A stretch of DNA of 64,000 nucleotides from Symsagittifera roscoffensis (Eukaryota > Xenacoelomorpha > Acoela > Convolutidae). The notes beneath the pieces are model-generated. The model did not search any database. It was not told the DNA's origin and was given only the letters and a program-made list of their open reading frames with translations. Numbering within the stretch: position 1 is the stretch's first letter; each line of letters starts with the position of its first letter. The DNA lies in the NCBI RefSeq assembly GCF_963678635.1, contig NC_087064.1, forward strand, positions 11,704,819 to 11,768,818. The letters are read 5' to 3'. Positions 1 through 10,900 of the stretch are shown here, in pieces. The translations under genes were made by a program, and so were the position numbers.

Positions 1-817
1 TTTGTTGCTCCCTGCTGAGAGCTGGAAAATATGATTCACTCAAAGCCAAAAATCATTCGTTGAAGTTTGTGAATTCTCGCTCGTATCATTTAATAAAGAA
101 AGTATATCTCTCATTATAGTCCTGAATGACGAGTAAATTATAGGCCTTCAAAATACACTAATTCTATAATTAGGAAGAGGAAGGATCGCTTCAAAACAAT
201 AGAAAATTTGATGGATCTTTTTTATTGGGTCGAATAAATTTGGGCTATACCGAACGCTTTAACGATCTTATTTTGAAAAAATTTTCTGTGCTTTCTTAGT
301 TCCTCTCAGAAAACTTTGATACTGCTGTTTTTTGGTTATTAACTAGATAGATAAATTTCGTTCTGGATAGCTAAAAATAATTGCCATCGGATTGTCGAAA
401 AAATTTTGTCATCGGATAGTCGAAAAAGATATTGCGTATCAAAGTTCTAGTACTCGCACTTTTTCGCTATCTAATTCCATAAAAGTAAAGCTATTTTACA
501 CAGAAAATGTTTTAAGTATATTGGATTTTTGTTAGCTTGGTCTCGAAAAACAATTTTTTTTCGGGTGGCCATGGTCATTGGCACGTAAATTCATAGAGAC
601 TTCCGGCCAACCAGGATGTTAACCGGGAGTTTAACGTTCTGAATAAATTTTGTGACGAATTTGCTTTTATAGTCATATTTTGTTTTGATGCGTATTTTTT
701 TTCGACTACCCGGGTATGCCGCCTTGTGGGCACCCACCGTCATCGTCTCAAAACTCTAACAGACTGCTTGATCTCCCCATTTTTCTCTATTCTAAATTTG
801 AAAGTAGTAAGAAATTG
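1..817. other. No gene recognised; AT-rich flank
   Basis: I see no convincing coding exon, RNA gene or complete repeat in this stretch. It is AT-rich with short homopolymer runs and ends where a dispersed repeat copy begins. It lies downstream (in transcription direction) of the candidate minus-strand gene that ends near 1276. Confidence 0.4.
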
Positions 818-1275
818 AATCAATTAAGAGTAATGAACTTAGTGAAAACTCTTATGTAGATCTTAACGATTTTTTTTTGTTTATTAAGGAAAAAGTCTGA
901 AAAATGCTCTAATAACTACAGATGTGCATTCACACTTATTAGTGCTTTGAATGCACTTAGATTTGTATGCACTTTCTTAGTTCAATTGAAATGGGAATGC
1001 GAACATGGAAATGGCGCAAAAATGTGAATAATTTTTAGTTTCGAAAGTGGAGTTTAATTTTTAGATTTCCAGCGGAATAAAACTTTATCCGTTGATCCAG
1101 TTTTCTTAACTTGGGTTAATGTTATCAAAAAGTGCCAATCATATATTGTTTTAGAAACTCAAAGAGCTTAAAGGCCATCTATTTTTTTCTTTGAAATTCG
1201 AAAGTTGAGATTTTTAACTGTTTTTCTGTTTACTTGCGTTCGCTACTCTTTTCCAACTGTAAGTGGCGCTATGTT
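818..1275 (+). repeat. Dispersed ~450-bp repeat, family C copy
   Basis: The head resembles gatgaacgtagttcagactc followed by taggtcgtgatgattttt. The body includes a (t)gatccagtttt-ctcaaattg segment and the tail ttccaactg...ggctatgtttt. The same order of motifs recurs near 5322-5800, 6060-6660, 10388-10840, 37145-37720 and, as fragments, at 11030, 28745, 33030 and 38865. No coding capacity or termini could be fixed, so the class of element is unknown. Confidence 0.5.
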
Positions 1276-1472
1276 TTATTGTTTCTTATCAATGTATCTG
1301 AAATAAATTTTATATAACCGCTGTTCCTTATCCTCTTTTTCATTGACTATTTTTTCTAAAATTTGCATGCTCCGCTTATGTAAATCATCAAATTTGTTAG
1401 GAGTGGTCCGAACATTTTGATAGTTCAAAAGCATCGAAAGTGCCTTCTTGTCTGATCTTTCAATAATCCAAT
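1276..1472 (-). CDS. Candidate exon 3 of a small secreted-protein gene
   Basis: Read on the minus strand, this is the third of three exons that join in frame with 3087-3231 and 3794-3958. A pyrimidine-rich stretch precedes the acceptor. The AG that keeps the long open frame is the second of two adjacent ones (cagAG), and the first AG would instead give a stop after about 16 codons. The open frame is charged and begins DWIIERSDKKALSMLLNYQN. It ends at a TAA overlapping an AATAAA hexamer at the edge of a family C repeat. I do not recognise the protein. Coding potential is inferred from splice-phase agreement and ordinary amino-acid composition only. The exon could be a chance ORF of about 65 codons. 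Confidence 0.3.
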
Positions 1473-1654
1473 CTCTGAAAAGTTTTAAAAGGAACTTTGG
1501 CATACGATGTTTATTCATTTGCACGTTGTCAGAAATATGTTAAAAAAACTCATAGGCGATTAATGTTTCAAAATTTTTTCGATAATTTTTCCCGTTTCAT
1601 ACAGAAAATTATTGAGTCTAACTTAGTGATAGTTAAATTTTAGCTAATAAGGGA

Positions 1655-1745
1655 CGTTGTTACCCTTGCGATCAGCAAGGGTATTGCAATCGTTTACGAG
1701 ACTTTTTCCCCCGTAAAGAACTTTGTTCACAGACTGGTCAAAATT
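1655..1745 (+). repeat. Short dispersed repeat with hairpin
   Basis: This contains a small perfect hairpin (acccttgc-gatc-agcaagggt), then tattgcaatcg, then gactttttcccc, then ttgttcacag. The same order of words occurs near 18625-18700 and, more diverged, near 17600-17645. It is therefore a dispersed repeat, not a rho-type terminator or gene. Confidence 0.45.
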
Positions 1746-1800
1746 AGAAATGCTAAATTTAGGTTCATTTCATAGTTAATTCAATTTTCTTTGCGTCTCC

Positions 1801-2150
1801 GGCACTTTTTGTGTGGAGGTAACGAATACGCCTGAGATTGCGAAATTCCTGGGTTCGAATCTAACCCAGGTCTACTTATTTTTTTCCAAACGGGAAATTG
1901 TGTTTTTTGTTGTGTGCACAATTTTCCCTGTTTTTCATTTGAGCCTTTTTTTTTACTTCTGCTGTTTGTAATTGTTGCCCTTGACTTCGTAGATTTTTTA
2001 TTTTTTTGTTTCTTTCATTTAAAAACTTAATTCTGCCGAAGTGATTTCGGCTTGATTTTAATAGGCTTTGTGACCTATTTTCTAGTCTTTCAAATGAAAC
2101 ATCGTTTTCATGCTCCCCTCTGGATCGCACAAAATTTTCAGATATGAAAT
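1801..2150 (+). mobile_element. tRNA-headed SINE-like element, family B copy
   Basis: A tRNA-like head (gtgtggaggtaacgaatacg ... gggttcgaatc) has a good Pol III box B match and is followed by a T-run. The body contains ttgacttcgtag, a 'gatttcggc' word, and a segment ending ..tttcatgctcccctctg. Equivalent modules occur at 13715-14200, 37775-38260 and 41221-42260. The head is too imperfect in its stems to be a working tRNA gene. Confidence 0.55.
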
Positions 2151-2513
2151 CAATTTTTCTATTGGTTTCTTCTTTTCTACCGGTATAATGATTTATGTCG
2201 TTATTTTGGCCCGGTGTTTAATTTTTAATTTCTGTAGTTTTTTGGTAGATTTTTTCAGTACAAGAGGGTAAATATAGTTCAAGGTTTCGTGGTTTTTATA
2301 CTAGCCAAAACAATTCTTTTTAGAAACGGAGAGTTTTTAAAATGAAAAAAAAATGCATTCGATTTAAGTTTTTCCGGAATCTTGATTAATTTTTTCTGAA
2401 ATGAAAGTGACGCAACAGTTTTAATAAGTTAAGAATTTTTTTGAATTTCTTTTCGACATGAAGGGTTTCTGCTCGGGTTTTTTCGGCTTTGTTACCGCTT
2501 GGTAACTATAGAC

Positions 2514-3036
2514 TCAAATCCAATCAACCATCTGGCGTAGAGGTAAAAAAACTGCTTTAGACGGCAAAGATTTGCGTTTCGAATCCGTCCGGGACTTTTT
2601 TTGCAAACTAGAGTTTTTTTGCTTTTTCGGACTCGTCCGTCTGTTTATTTTTGTCGGCTTAGTTCCCCTAGATCGATGCTTCAGCTGTTTTGCAAGTTGC
2701 TGTAAACCCAATGCTTGAGTCGACAAAGCCCGGGAGTTCGATTTCTGTTGAGACTTGTTTTTCTTGCATATAATAATTTTTGGCTGATTTAGATTATTGT
2801 ATGTCTGCTTATTTTTGTCTGCTTATTCCGCAGAAAGGAATTTTTTGAAAACTTGGCTTCTGTATAGCATTCCCAAAGCTCAATGTAGAGTTTATAATGC
2901 TGTAGGCAGTTTTAATCCGGATATTTTGGGCTTTTGTTGCAATTTCTATTGACAAAACCGATTTTTTTCCGTTTGATTTTCATAGTCATTCATATTTGTA
3001 TCGCAAGTGGTGCGAAGCTCAGCTTCGCCTCTGTGT
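2514..3036 (+). mobile_element. tRNA-headed SINE-like element, family B, with palindromic tail
   Basis: The head catctggcgtagaggtaa ... gcgtttcgaatccgtccggg resembles the box A/box B layout of other family B copies. The right end is the palindrome gcgaagctcagcttcgc (3012-3028) followed by ctctgtgt. This tail is found about 14 times in the window after different bodies, so it probably marks the 3' end of the element. The tail ends about 50 bp from the candidate minus-strand exon at 3087. Confidence 0.55.
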
Positions 3037-3086
3037 AAAATGATACCAAATTGTGTGCGCGCTGCTGAACTGGTTAGTTTGCTTAC

Positions 3087-3231
3087 CTCTTGAACATCTT
3101 TTGCTTTTGTGTGAAATGAGCTCCTTTGGTGTGTCTGAATCATAGGAACTATCTATCCATTGATAGTCTGCTACTGGTTGTGAGTCTACAGGAGCCATGT
3201 TTGCCCTCTTGACCTGGTCCGCAATCAGCGA
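3087..3231 (-). CDS. Candidate exon 2 of a small secreted-protein gene
   Basis: On the minus strand a T-rich tract ending ..tatttttag precedes 145 nt of open frame, which ends in a consensus donor (gag|gtaagc). Phase in is 0 and phase out is 1. The 48 codons encode two basic motifs typical of prohormone cleavage (DQVKR and HKSKR). The second is followed directly by CSR, and the middle is acidic and Ser/Tyr-rich. Exon 1 (3794-3958) ends in phase 0 with WKRLE, so the join is in frame. The KR sites after a signal peptide suggest a neuropeptide- or hormone-type precursor, but I recognise no family. The call rests on splice signals and phase, not homology. Confidence 0.4.
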
Positions 3232-3793
3232 CTAAAAATAGTTTCAATCATTCCTGTTTCATTATCCATTTTCTAATTGATTAATAAAATAACTAAAAGA
3301 AATTTGAAAAAAGTTAGAATCTGAAAAAGTACGAGGATCAATGATAAATTTGGAGTAGTTTCGAGCTACTGCTCATCATCATCATCTTAAAACACACAAA
3401 AAAAGTATCTCGTGAAAAAGTACTAGAGGCAATTAAACAAACTAACTTATAAACAAACACTACAAAAACTAGAAGACTTATTCTGAGGCTATACACATTA
3501 TACAGAAAATTGATGTTTCGCAAGTTGGTCAGGGACGCCTAAAAGTTTGAATCAGAAAGTTCATTACATAAATATTTTGATAACGAAAAGAATATACTCT
3601 TAGGAAAATTGTAGTGTACTGACTAGCTTCCCGTTAAAAGTTTCCGTATGTTCTCTTTCGAAATCTGAAATTTCATGAGTTGCATTTAATTCTGTTATTC
3701 ATTTCAGATAACAGCAATGCTACTTCGGGTCTGTTTCTATTTATGTACAATGTACGAAGCTTGTTGCAGTAATGCTTAGCTACAACTTCTTAC

Positions 3794-3958
3794 CTCGAGT
3801 CGTTTCCATTTCAAGAAGTTGACTGCATGCGAACTGCCGGAAGATAAGAGTCGAGTGTCGGGCTCAGTCCAGTCGAACGATTGACTGTATGTCGAGCCAA
3901 AACACACGAAACATGTGCCAAAAACGAATAGCGAATAGAATAAGTAAGTATTGCTCAT
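3794..3958 (-). CDS. Candidate exon 1 with signal peptide (secreted protein)
   Basis: This minus-strand open frame of 55 codons starts MSNTYLFYSLFVFGTCFVCF, a typical signal peptide: short polar N-terminus, hydrophobic core of about 18 residues, plausible cleavage after GSTYS. The mature part begins QSFDWTEPDTRLLSSGSS and ends in a basic WKRLE. The exon closes with a consensus donor (gag|gtaaga) in phase 0. Just upstream of the ATG is an acceptor-like ttctgtag, so a 5'UTR intron is possible. Together with 3087-3231 and 1276-1472 it would encode roughly 168 residues. No family was recognised; this could also be the start of a longer membrane protein. Confidence 0.42.
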
Positions 3959-5066
3959 TTTTCTACAGAAAGTTGCCTAAGTTATTCAATAGCAGTAAGC
4001 CGTTTTTGATGCTTCGCTTCTAATTATATCTATGTTTTGAAGTTCCGTTATTATATCTATGTTTTGAAGTTCCGTTGAATAAGATTTTTAATTTATTTTC
4101 ATCATTTTTTAATAAATATTTGATTGCTTAGCTCAAAAAACAATTTTTCTGCTTATATTTTTAAGCAACTTTCTTGTATATTTTGTCTGTTCTTCTGTGA
4201 AAGAAGTTTTGCAAAAGGTTTGCGGCCCTTTTTGAGGAATGGTTGCTAGCTAAACTGAAAGTTAATAAATAATAGTTTTTTATCACTCAGTTTAATCACA
4301 AGTTCAGGGGTAGTCTGAGCAGTTTTCAGTTGTCAATAAGTTTCCAAATCGAACCTAATAAATTATTTGGCTTGTTAAGGTAATTTTTTCACTATTTCGG
4401 ATTTTTTATCACACCTGATTTTTTTTCAGTGGTTTTTTTATTTGTTTTTCATTATCAAAAAAGGATAGCAACTGTAGAAATGTTCTCCTAATAAGCTCTC
4501 GGGTCAAACTGAGTGGGCTTTGTTAACTTAGGACTGTTGTTCATCAGCTGATATTGCTGAAATGCCTATCTTTTACAGGGACAGGAAAGCGAGAGAGTAG
4601 TTGTGGCCAAAAAAAGTGTTTTTAATTGACACTAAGCTATTTTAATCTTGGATTATTAAAGTTTGAATTCAAAGAGTCAGTTCACTGATTTTAATAACGT
4701 TAATGGCGTCTAAGAGCTATGGATGCTTTTTCAATTACTGCGCAGATCACAATAGCAAACATATTAAAAACACTCTTCCTCGCTAAGTCGGACGGTTTCT
4801 GCTTATTAGCAGGATTGATTCTTCTGTATTTTGGAAGCGATCTGTTCCGTTACTACGAAAATTGAAATAAGTTGTTTTTCAGTAACAAAAGATTTAAACA
4901 GAATAAAAGATAACTACCTGATGAGCGATGAAAGGGAAAAAATTGTTGTTACTCTTTTTGTTGACGTTTAAAGTTTTGTTTCCCCAGCAGGAAGCGAATC
5001 ACTACGAGGAAAACTATTTCGTTTATAAATGGCTTTTAAGTTTTCTCGTAACTGTAAATATTTCAA
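3959..5066. other. No gene recognised; contains a 27-bp doublet
   Basis: Nothing coding is supported here. Near 4021-4075 a 27-bp unit (attatatctatgttttgaag plus 7 bases) is repeated twice in tandem. The rest is AT-rich sequence with no assignable family. Confidence 0.4.
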
Positions 5067-5324
5067 ATGCAAACAGCACTAATTAACTTTTTACTTGAAA
5101 ATTACATTTTTTTTGAAAAAAGCGGCTCAGTTGTCACATTATTTTGCTCCATACCAAACTGTCCGAATGTGCCCGAGCGCATTGATGTATATTTTGATAT
5201 GGTCGATGATAAATGTCAAGCGCACACGCCTCGTCTGGTTGAGGAATATATACCAAACGTTTTTCGAGAAACGCAGTATCTAAAGCAAAAATTACAAAAA
5301 CGAATTTCAGAAGTAATTGATTAA
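5067..5324 (+). CDS. Hypothetical ORF, 85 codons
   Basis: The open frame has a non-repetitive, charged composition, especially its second half (PERIDVYFDMVDDKCQ ... LKQKLQKRISEVID), unlike the F/K/L-rich random ORFs common here. An acceptor-like tttttttgaaaaaag lies inside it at about 5122, so the true exon may begin there. It stops exactly where a family C repeat begins. I do not recognise the product. It may be an exon, a transposon remnant or chance. Confidence 0.22.
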   Translation: MQTALINFLLENYIFFEKSGSVVTLFCSIPNCPNVPERIDVYFDMVDDKCQAHTPRLVEEYIPNVFRETQYLKQKLQKRISEVID

Positions 5325-5800
5325 GAGTTGATGAACGTAGTTCAGACTCTTATATAGGTCGTGATGATTTTTTTCAGGAAAAGTCTAAGAATGCTGTAAT
5401 AAAAAAGAAGTACATTCATACTCATAAACGCACATATGAATGCCCTTGGGTATATATGCATTTTTGAGGTAAATTGAAGTTCGATTGCTAGAAGGTACGC
5501 AAAATGCACTCTCCAATCAGGAAAGCTGAAATGACGCGGAAAAAAAACGTTATCAATTTCTAGTTTCAAAATAGGATTTTAATATTCAGTTTTGACAAAC
5601 GAAAAAAAAACTTTTCTATCGATCCAGTTTTGCTCAAATTGAGTTCATATATCAAAAAAAAATGTCAATTGTTTTTGGAATTCAAAGAGCCATTTAAGGC
5701 CATATATTTTTTGTTTGAAGTTCAAAAAACAAGTCAATTTTTCTGTTTTTCGACTCTTCTCCAACTGTTTGTTGGCTATGTTTTTTTTTGTCAACCGTTT
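5322..5800 (+). repeat. Dispersed repeat, family C copy
   Basis: This has the same motif order as 818-1275: gatgaacgtagttcagactc, taggtcgtgatgatttttt, a stretch with the 'aatgca..catt' words, the gatccagtttt-ctcaaattg segment and the terminal ccaactg..ttggctatgttttt. It is among the best-preserved copies in the window. Confidence 0.55.
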
Positions 5801-6059
5801 TGATTTCGTACCAATTTAAGTAGTCTTTCTTGCTATTTGTTTTTATTCAAATCAGCTTTTCAATAGTTTTTCGACTTTTTATTTTGTTATCAGAGCGTAA
5901 TAAAATTTCCTTATAGCTTTTTGGTTTTAATGCAGACCAAAAGTTTTGCTGCCATAGAAAATAGATTTGATTTCAATGTAGTGTCAAATCGATTTTTTTA
6001 GTGTAAATGAACGAAGTGATTTCAACTTATTTAGGTTTTGCTAATTTTTTTGTTTGTAT

Positions 6060-6660
6060 GTTTCATGAAAAAATCTCAATATAATCTAATAACGAAAGTA
6101 TTGCATTCATAGCTATTAATGCATTCATGAAATGCACCTAGGTAAATATGTACTCATTGAATTTCATTCAAGTTCATCCGCAAAAAGTTCGCAAAGTTTT
6201 CGATCATTTTGTTTTTCGGTTTTTAAGAGACAATGAACGTAGCTCAGACACTTATCTAGTTCGTGATGATTTTTTGCTCTTTCAAGAAAAGTTTTAAATT
6301 TGTTCAGCCTCAATTTTTTTCTCAGTTTGAATTTTGATTTCTTTTTAAGTTTTTAACTTTTACACTTCCGCTGATTAATAGTGGAGCTTGCCGGCCCTTT
6401 AATAAAGGAAATCAACTGTTCCTTTGTTAAAGGGCCGGGGCAAGCTCCACTATCAATCAGCGGAAGTGTAAAGGTCACGAAAAACGTGACTTCTAATTTC
6501 AAAAATTCATTTTAGTTATCAGATTTCCCTGCAAAATGAAAGTTTTACTTTTTGATCCAGTTTTTTCAAATTGGGTTGATTTAATTCAAAAAAATGCCAA
6601 TCATAAATTGTTACCGAAATTCAGAGCGTTAAGAAACCTAAAAATTGAATTGTGACAAGT
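6060..6660 (+). repeat. Dispersed repeat, family C copies, interrupted by a hairpin
   Basis: Family C words appear at 6060-6300 and resume at 6471-6660 (aaggtcacgaaaaacgtgac, then the gatccagttttttcaaattg segment). The hairpin element at 6361-6470 lies between them, so it appears to have inserted in, or formed within, a family C copy. Confidence 0.45.
6361..6470. repeat. 110-bp near-perfect hairpin (mini foldback)
   Basis: Two arms of about 50 bp (left 6361-6409, right 6420-6470) are reverse complements apart from a few mismatches and a 2-nt gap, with a loop of about 10 nt. The outer ends read tacacttccgctgatt / aatcagcggaagtgta. The arms are GC-richer than their surroundings. This could be a very small foldback MITE or a structured RNA; no protein is encoded. 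Confidence 0.75.
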
Positions 6661-6744
6661 TTTATTGGCTTAAATGCCACAGTACGGAATTATCTTGTGA
6701 TGCAAGCTAGTATCGTGGTAGCTGCAAGGATTGTTCACTGTAGT

Positions 6745-6978
6745 CAGGAGCGGATTTAGGGGAATGGAGGACGTCATATGGAGGGGAATGGAGCGCGCAA
6801 TATATACTAAATTTAATATACTAAATTTAAGGGGGGAATTTTGCCCAAAACGGACTTTTCAGTGCTTTGTAGCTCGGAATATCAATTTGCTCGACCTGAA
6901 AAAAAGGTCGACAAAATTTTGAAGCTTTTTTGAAAATCCGCCACCCCTTCCCTCGAGAAAATCCGAGATCCGCCCCTG
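6745..6978. mobile_element. hAT-type MITE, 234 bp, with 8-bp target duplication
   Basis: The ends are caggagcggatttagg and the inverted match ..atccgcccctg. They are flanked on both sides by the identical 8-mer actgtagt (6737-6744 and 6979-6986). An 8-bp duplication and CAGNGGCGGAT-type termini are characteristic of non-autonomous hAT elements. There is no transposase. A second copy is at 27989-28305, and decayed relatives lie in calpain introns (44741-45060, 46396-46640). Confidence 0.8.
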
Positions 6979-7269
6979 ACTGTAGTTTCAGGTGGATTTA
7001 AAACTGAAATTTTAAAAGCAAAATCAGTTTTTTTTTCTTCTAAACTGATATCTGCCCAAAGATTGTTGGCTTTGCTTCTGCATCATAAGTTTTGATCCAC
7101 TGCTTATTTATAAATCGATGTCTTGCTTGACATGTTCGTCTATAATTCCTGTTTGTTGATGAAAAGTTACGAGATTGTGGTTTGTTTTTGAGACGCTATG
7201 GATTTTTTTAGTTTTTGTTTTTCTCAATAACTTTTTTTTCGATTTTCAAAAAAAGAGTATCAATAGAAA

Positions 7270-7930
7270 GATCGCTTACTCCCCTGTGTGCCTGTAAAAT
7301 TCCCTAGTCTTGTTTTAACCTTACTACATTGTCTACGTCCTTCGAAAAAGGCTGTGGGGAGAATATTTTACCCTTATTTTAAGGTTTTCTATCGTTTTCT
7401 CAAAAACTACCCTCTCAAATCTGTGATTTTGGGTTCAATAAAGAAAATGGTTTGTGGGATGCTCCTTTTTTAGCAGCTTCTCCATAATTCTTTTACGCAA
7501 AAAGTTATCGTCCTCAGAAAAGTCAGAAGATTTTTTGAAACTTTCGACTACGATCGAAAATTCCGTCCCAAATTTGGTTCAATCCAAAGAGCGAGCTGTG
7601 GGAAGGTTCCCTTCATGAGTGGCTACACCCCAAGTTTTCTTATCGAAAAAGTAATGGCCCTCGGCAAAGTCAAGATTTTGATTCTGTGACTGTTCTGAAA
7701 TCATTTGATTTTTCTTTTCGAAAATTACGCTCCCAAATCTGAAGGTTCAATCCAAAACGATCTCTGGGAAGCTCCATGGAATCAGTGGCCACGCATTTTT
7801 AACACAAAATGTTATGGCCCTCGCAAATGTCATCTTTTGGTTTTCATACCGTTTTTCTCGAAAACTACCCTCGCAATTCTTTGTTTTTTGGGTTCAATCG
7901 AAATAACAGGCCTTTGAGTATCTTCTGCCC
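7270..7930 (+). repeat. Array of diverged ~160-bp tandem units
   Basis: Several units repeat the order: ctcgaaaactaccctc, aaatctgag, gggttcaatc(g)aaa, ttgtggaagctc, 'gtggctac(a/g)c', aaaagttatggccctc, gaaaagtca, 'gattttttgaccgtttttt'. The spacing is about 150-170 bp and units differ from each other considerably. Similar arrays lie at 9870-10310, 14350-15650, 29380-30330, 31640-32160 and 39000-39960. Open frames in these arrays are artefacts of the unit. Confidence 0.6.
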
Positions 7931-9869
7931 AAAAATTTTGGTTTACTTTCATCTTATTGGGTAACGGATTTAATTTTGTCGGCTTTTTTACCTCAAAATT
8001 CGTTCTTTTGAGGGTTTGACATTGAACTTTATTTTGATAGCTCAAGGTCGAACCCACGAGGACCCCATTTGAAAATCGTTTTTTATTTTCGTTTTTCTAG
8101 TTCAATGGTAGCATCGTTCAAAAGCCTATTTACTACTTCTGAGCGCCATGCTGTTTAGTTTATTCTCGTTTTATTGCAAGGATTGCGGAGCTCAGATTCA
8201 CTTCTGTGTTATGAAGTTCTTTAATGTTTCCAGTTAAAAGGAAGACTTCAGATAGGCAAGGAAAAATTATCTACCAAGTGTTCAAAGTTCTTCCATTTTT
8301 TCAGAATTTTGAAAGCTTTATAAGATTTTTGATTTGCTGCATGAGAGTAAATGTCTTGTAACTGGGAACTAGTTTTTTTTTCCTGTAAAGGCTGACATGC
8401 TCACTGCTGGCTGGCAGTCATGCTGCTGATATGCAAAGTTACGTGAAGGCTGACATGCTTGTTTTCTTGAAAATTTACTAAAACTGACGTGGTTAATGTT
8501 GGGTTGTAATCCAGGTAGTTTTATGATTCCTAGTTTTCGTCTAATTTTTTACTGGCTCAGTTTCCGTTTTTTTCTCAGTTGCAAACTATGATATCTGATA
8601 TCTGAGGTTTTTCATTAGCCTACTTCCCAAGTTGCAGGATCATCTTCTGACTTAAACATTTTAAAAAATAATTGAAAGGTGATCTATAGTTTGTAAATTT
8701 ATCAACTCTGATTTCGAAAATTTTCTTTTGTAAGTAAGAATCGATTAACGTTGTTCACACCTAATTCGCTAGATTGTCCCGTTATCCGTTTTTTCGGATT
8801 TTTTGTTTTAGTTCCGTCGGCTCATTTGCCGTTTTTTCAAAATGACTATTATAATATGTGGTACTTTTTTCAAGTAAGTTTTTTCCTTTGCTTGAGGCTT
8901 TTTTCATCAAGCGGTTTTTTCTATAATTGAAAATGCTCTGTAGTTAGTAAATGTACCATTTCTGATTTTGAATAATTTCTACTTTTTTTCGGCTAAACGA
9001 GGTCTATGTTTAAGTTTATCCATCATATGTTGCGTAGATTTAGCGAGGACTTTAAAACGCATTTGCGTGTTTCAGGAGGGATGAACTGTCAAAATTTTGT
9101 GTTTTAAAGTTTGAAAGCTCTACATTGTTTAAGACAACAGTTTCGTTTTCAGCTTAACAATGGTCGACCCATTTTTTTTCACCTTAGTTGCTTTTTGTTC
9201 CTTGATTCTCAAGGCTGGTTAGAGCTGTTATAAACATCAGCCGAGACATTTCCTGCTATACAATATCGTGTAATGCAATGTGTTGATTGTATCGCAAATG
9301 TTGCAAAGCCCCGCTTTTATTTTTTTTTTACTTTTAATTCGTACAATTGTTACTAAATTGAACGTTGTTCTATAGTGCATAAATTTACTAACTCTGATTT
9401 AAATAATTAAACCAAGTTTTTTTTTGTGAAACGGACGCGGCTTATGTTATATCGGCTAAGTCAATTTGCGTTGTTTGCGACAAATGCGTAGTTTCAAGGA
9501 TAGTTTTTAAATGCTTCGGCATGTTTCAGTTTGGATAGGTACAAAAATGATTCTTACACCCGCGGAGCGTAGTGTCTTATTACGGTATCCAGATTTTTTT
9601 GCAACCAAAGTAGCAGATGAAGGTGCTTATTATTTGGTGACACTTCTGCTTTTTATATTTGGTTAATTTTTGCTTCATAGTCGTACATTTTAAAACCTGG
9701 CTCATTGGTGGCTAGTTCATGTCGATTTAAAGCAGATAACATGAAAATGTATGTGATTTGCTTTTTATTATTTTGAGACGCTAATAGAAATTTTTGCAAT
9801 TTTCGGTAATGGCAATTTTTTCTAAACATTTAGTATAACGATTTTCAAAAAAGGTTTAACAATGGATAG
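7931..9869. other. Intergenic, degenerate repeats only
   Basis: No gene is supported. There is a decayed palindromic tail (tgcggagctcagattcactt ctgtgtt) at 8184-8209, and a word set (cggcttatgttatatcggct and similar) that recurs near 18370. Two related 'ggctgacatgct' words occur near 8385 and 8450. The remainder is unassigned. Confidence 0.4.
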
Positions 9870-10310
9870 ACTGCTTACTACCCTGTGTGCTTAGAAATTC
9901 CGTTGTCTGCAACGTTTGTTGTCTCGCTCTTTCAGTTGAAAAGAATTTTCGACCGATTTTTTTTGGATCGTTTGCTTTTTCTCGGAAACTACCCTGATAA
10001 ATCTGAGATTAAGGATTCAACTCGAAGACCGTGTTTCGGGGATATCACTTGCATAAGTTGCTACGCCATAATTTTGGTAGAAAAAGAATCTACTCAAAAA
10101 TAATCAATTTTTGAAATTGTGCTCGTTGTTTTTGCAAACTTTGACATTTGGAAATTTTTCGGTATACCCAAATATTTCGCCATAGTTTCCGCTCAGTCAT
10201 TGGTTCTCAATGTTTGTTAAGGTGGTTCATGGACATCATCTTAGACGTAGTTACGAAATTTTTGTTGATAATGTTTTTTCGGCTTGATTTTTCAAAAAAA
10301 AAAATGAGTT
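9870..10310 (+). repeat. Array of ~160-bp units, short copy
   Basis: Two to three diverged units share the ctcggaaactaccctgataa / aatctgagatt / gattcaactcgaa words with the other arrays. The array is preceded by a segment (tgaaaatgtatgtgatttgc) that also precedes the array at 29270, so a longer module is conserved between the two places. Confidence 0.5.
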
Positions 10311-10366
10311 GCTTCTTTCTATTGAATATATTGTAATGTAGTGTTTTAAATTGTATCGAAATTGTT

Positions 10367-10900
10367 GTGAAGCTCTGCTTTGCCTCTGTGTTTAGGTCGT
10401 GATGATTTTTTTTCTCGGAAATGTTTTAGAATGCTCTAATTATTTACTAATAAATGCATTTATGAATGCTTCTAGGTATATATATGCACTTTCGCTGTTC
10501 AAATCAATTTCATCTGCTCAAACTTAAAAGGTTGTGTTCTCCAAATACGAAAGTGTAAAGGTCAAGAAAAACGTGATTGGTTTCTAGTTACGAAAGTTGA
10601 ATTTAATTTTCGAATATTCCAGCGAATTAAAAAAAAATATATATTTTGATCAAGTTTTCTCAAATTGTTTAGTTTTTATCAAAAAATGGCAAACATCAGC
10701 TGTTTCAGAACTTCGAACCGCTTTAATGCCTTTTTCTTTGAAATTCGAAAGTAAAATTTGATCAAAAGTATTTCCGTTTTTTTTCTGTGTACTTGCCTTT
10801 GTTGACTCTTTTCCAACTGCCTCTTGGCTATGTTTTAGTGGTATCACAAGTGGTGCGAAGCTCCGTTTTGCCTCTGTGTTCAATTAGTTTCTTATTTTTG
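10367..10900 (+). repeat. Palindromic tails bracketing a family C copy
   Basis: A tail variant (gtgaagctctgctttgcctctgtgt) at 10367-10391 is followed directly by family C from taggtcgtgatgatttt to the ttccaactgcctcttggcta segment. A second tail (gtggtgcgaagctccgttttgcctctgtgt) ends at 10879. Because what follows the tail differs from copy to copy, CTCTGTGT is likely the true 3' boundary of one element type. Confidence 0.5.
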
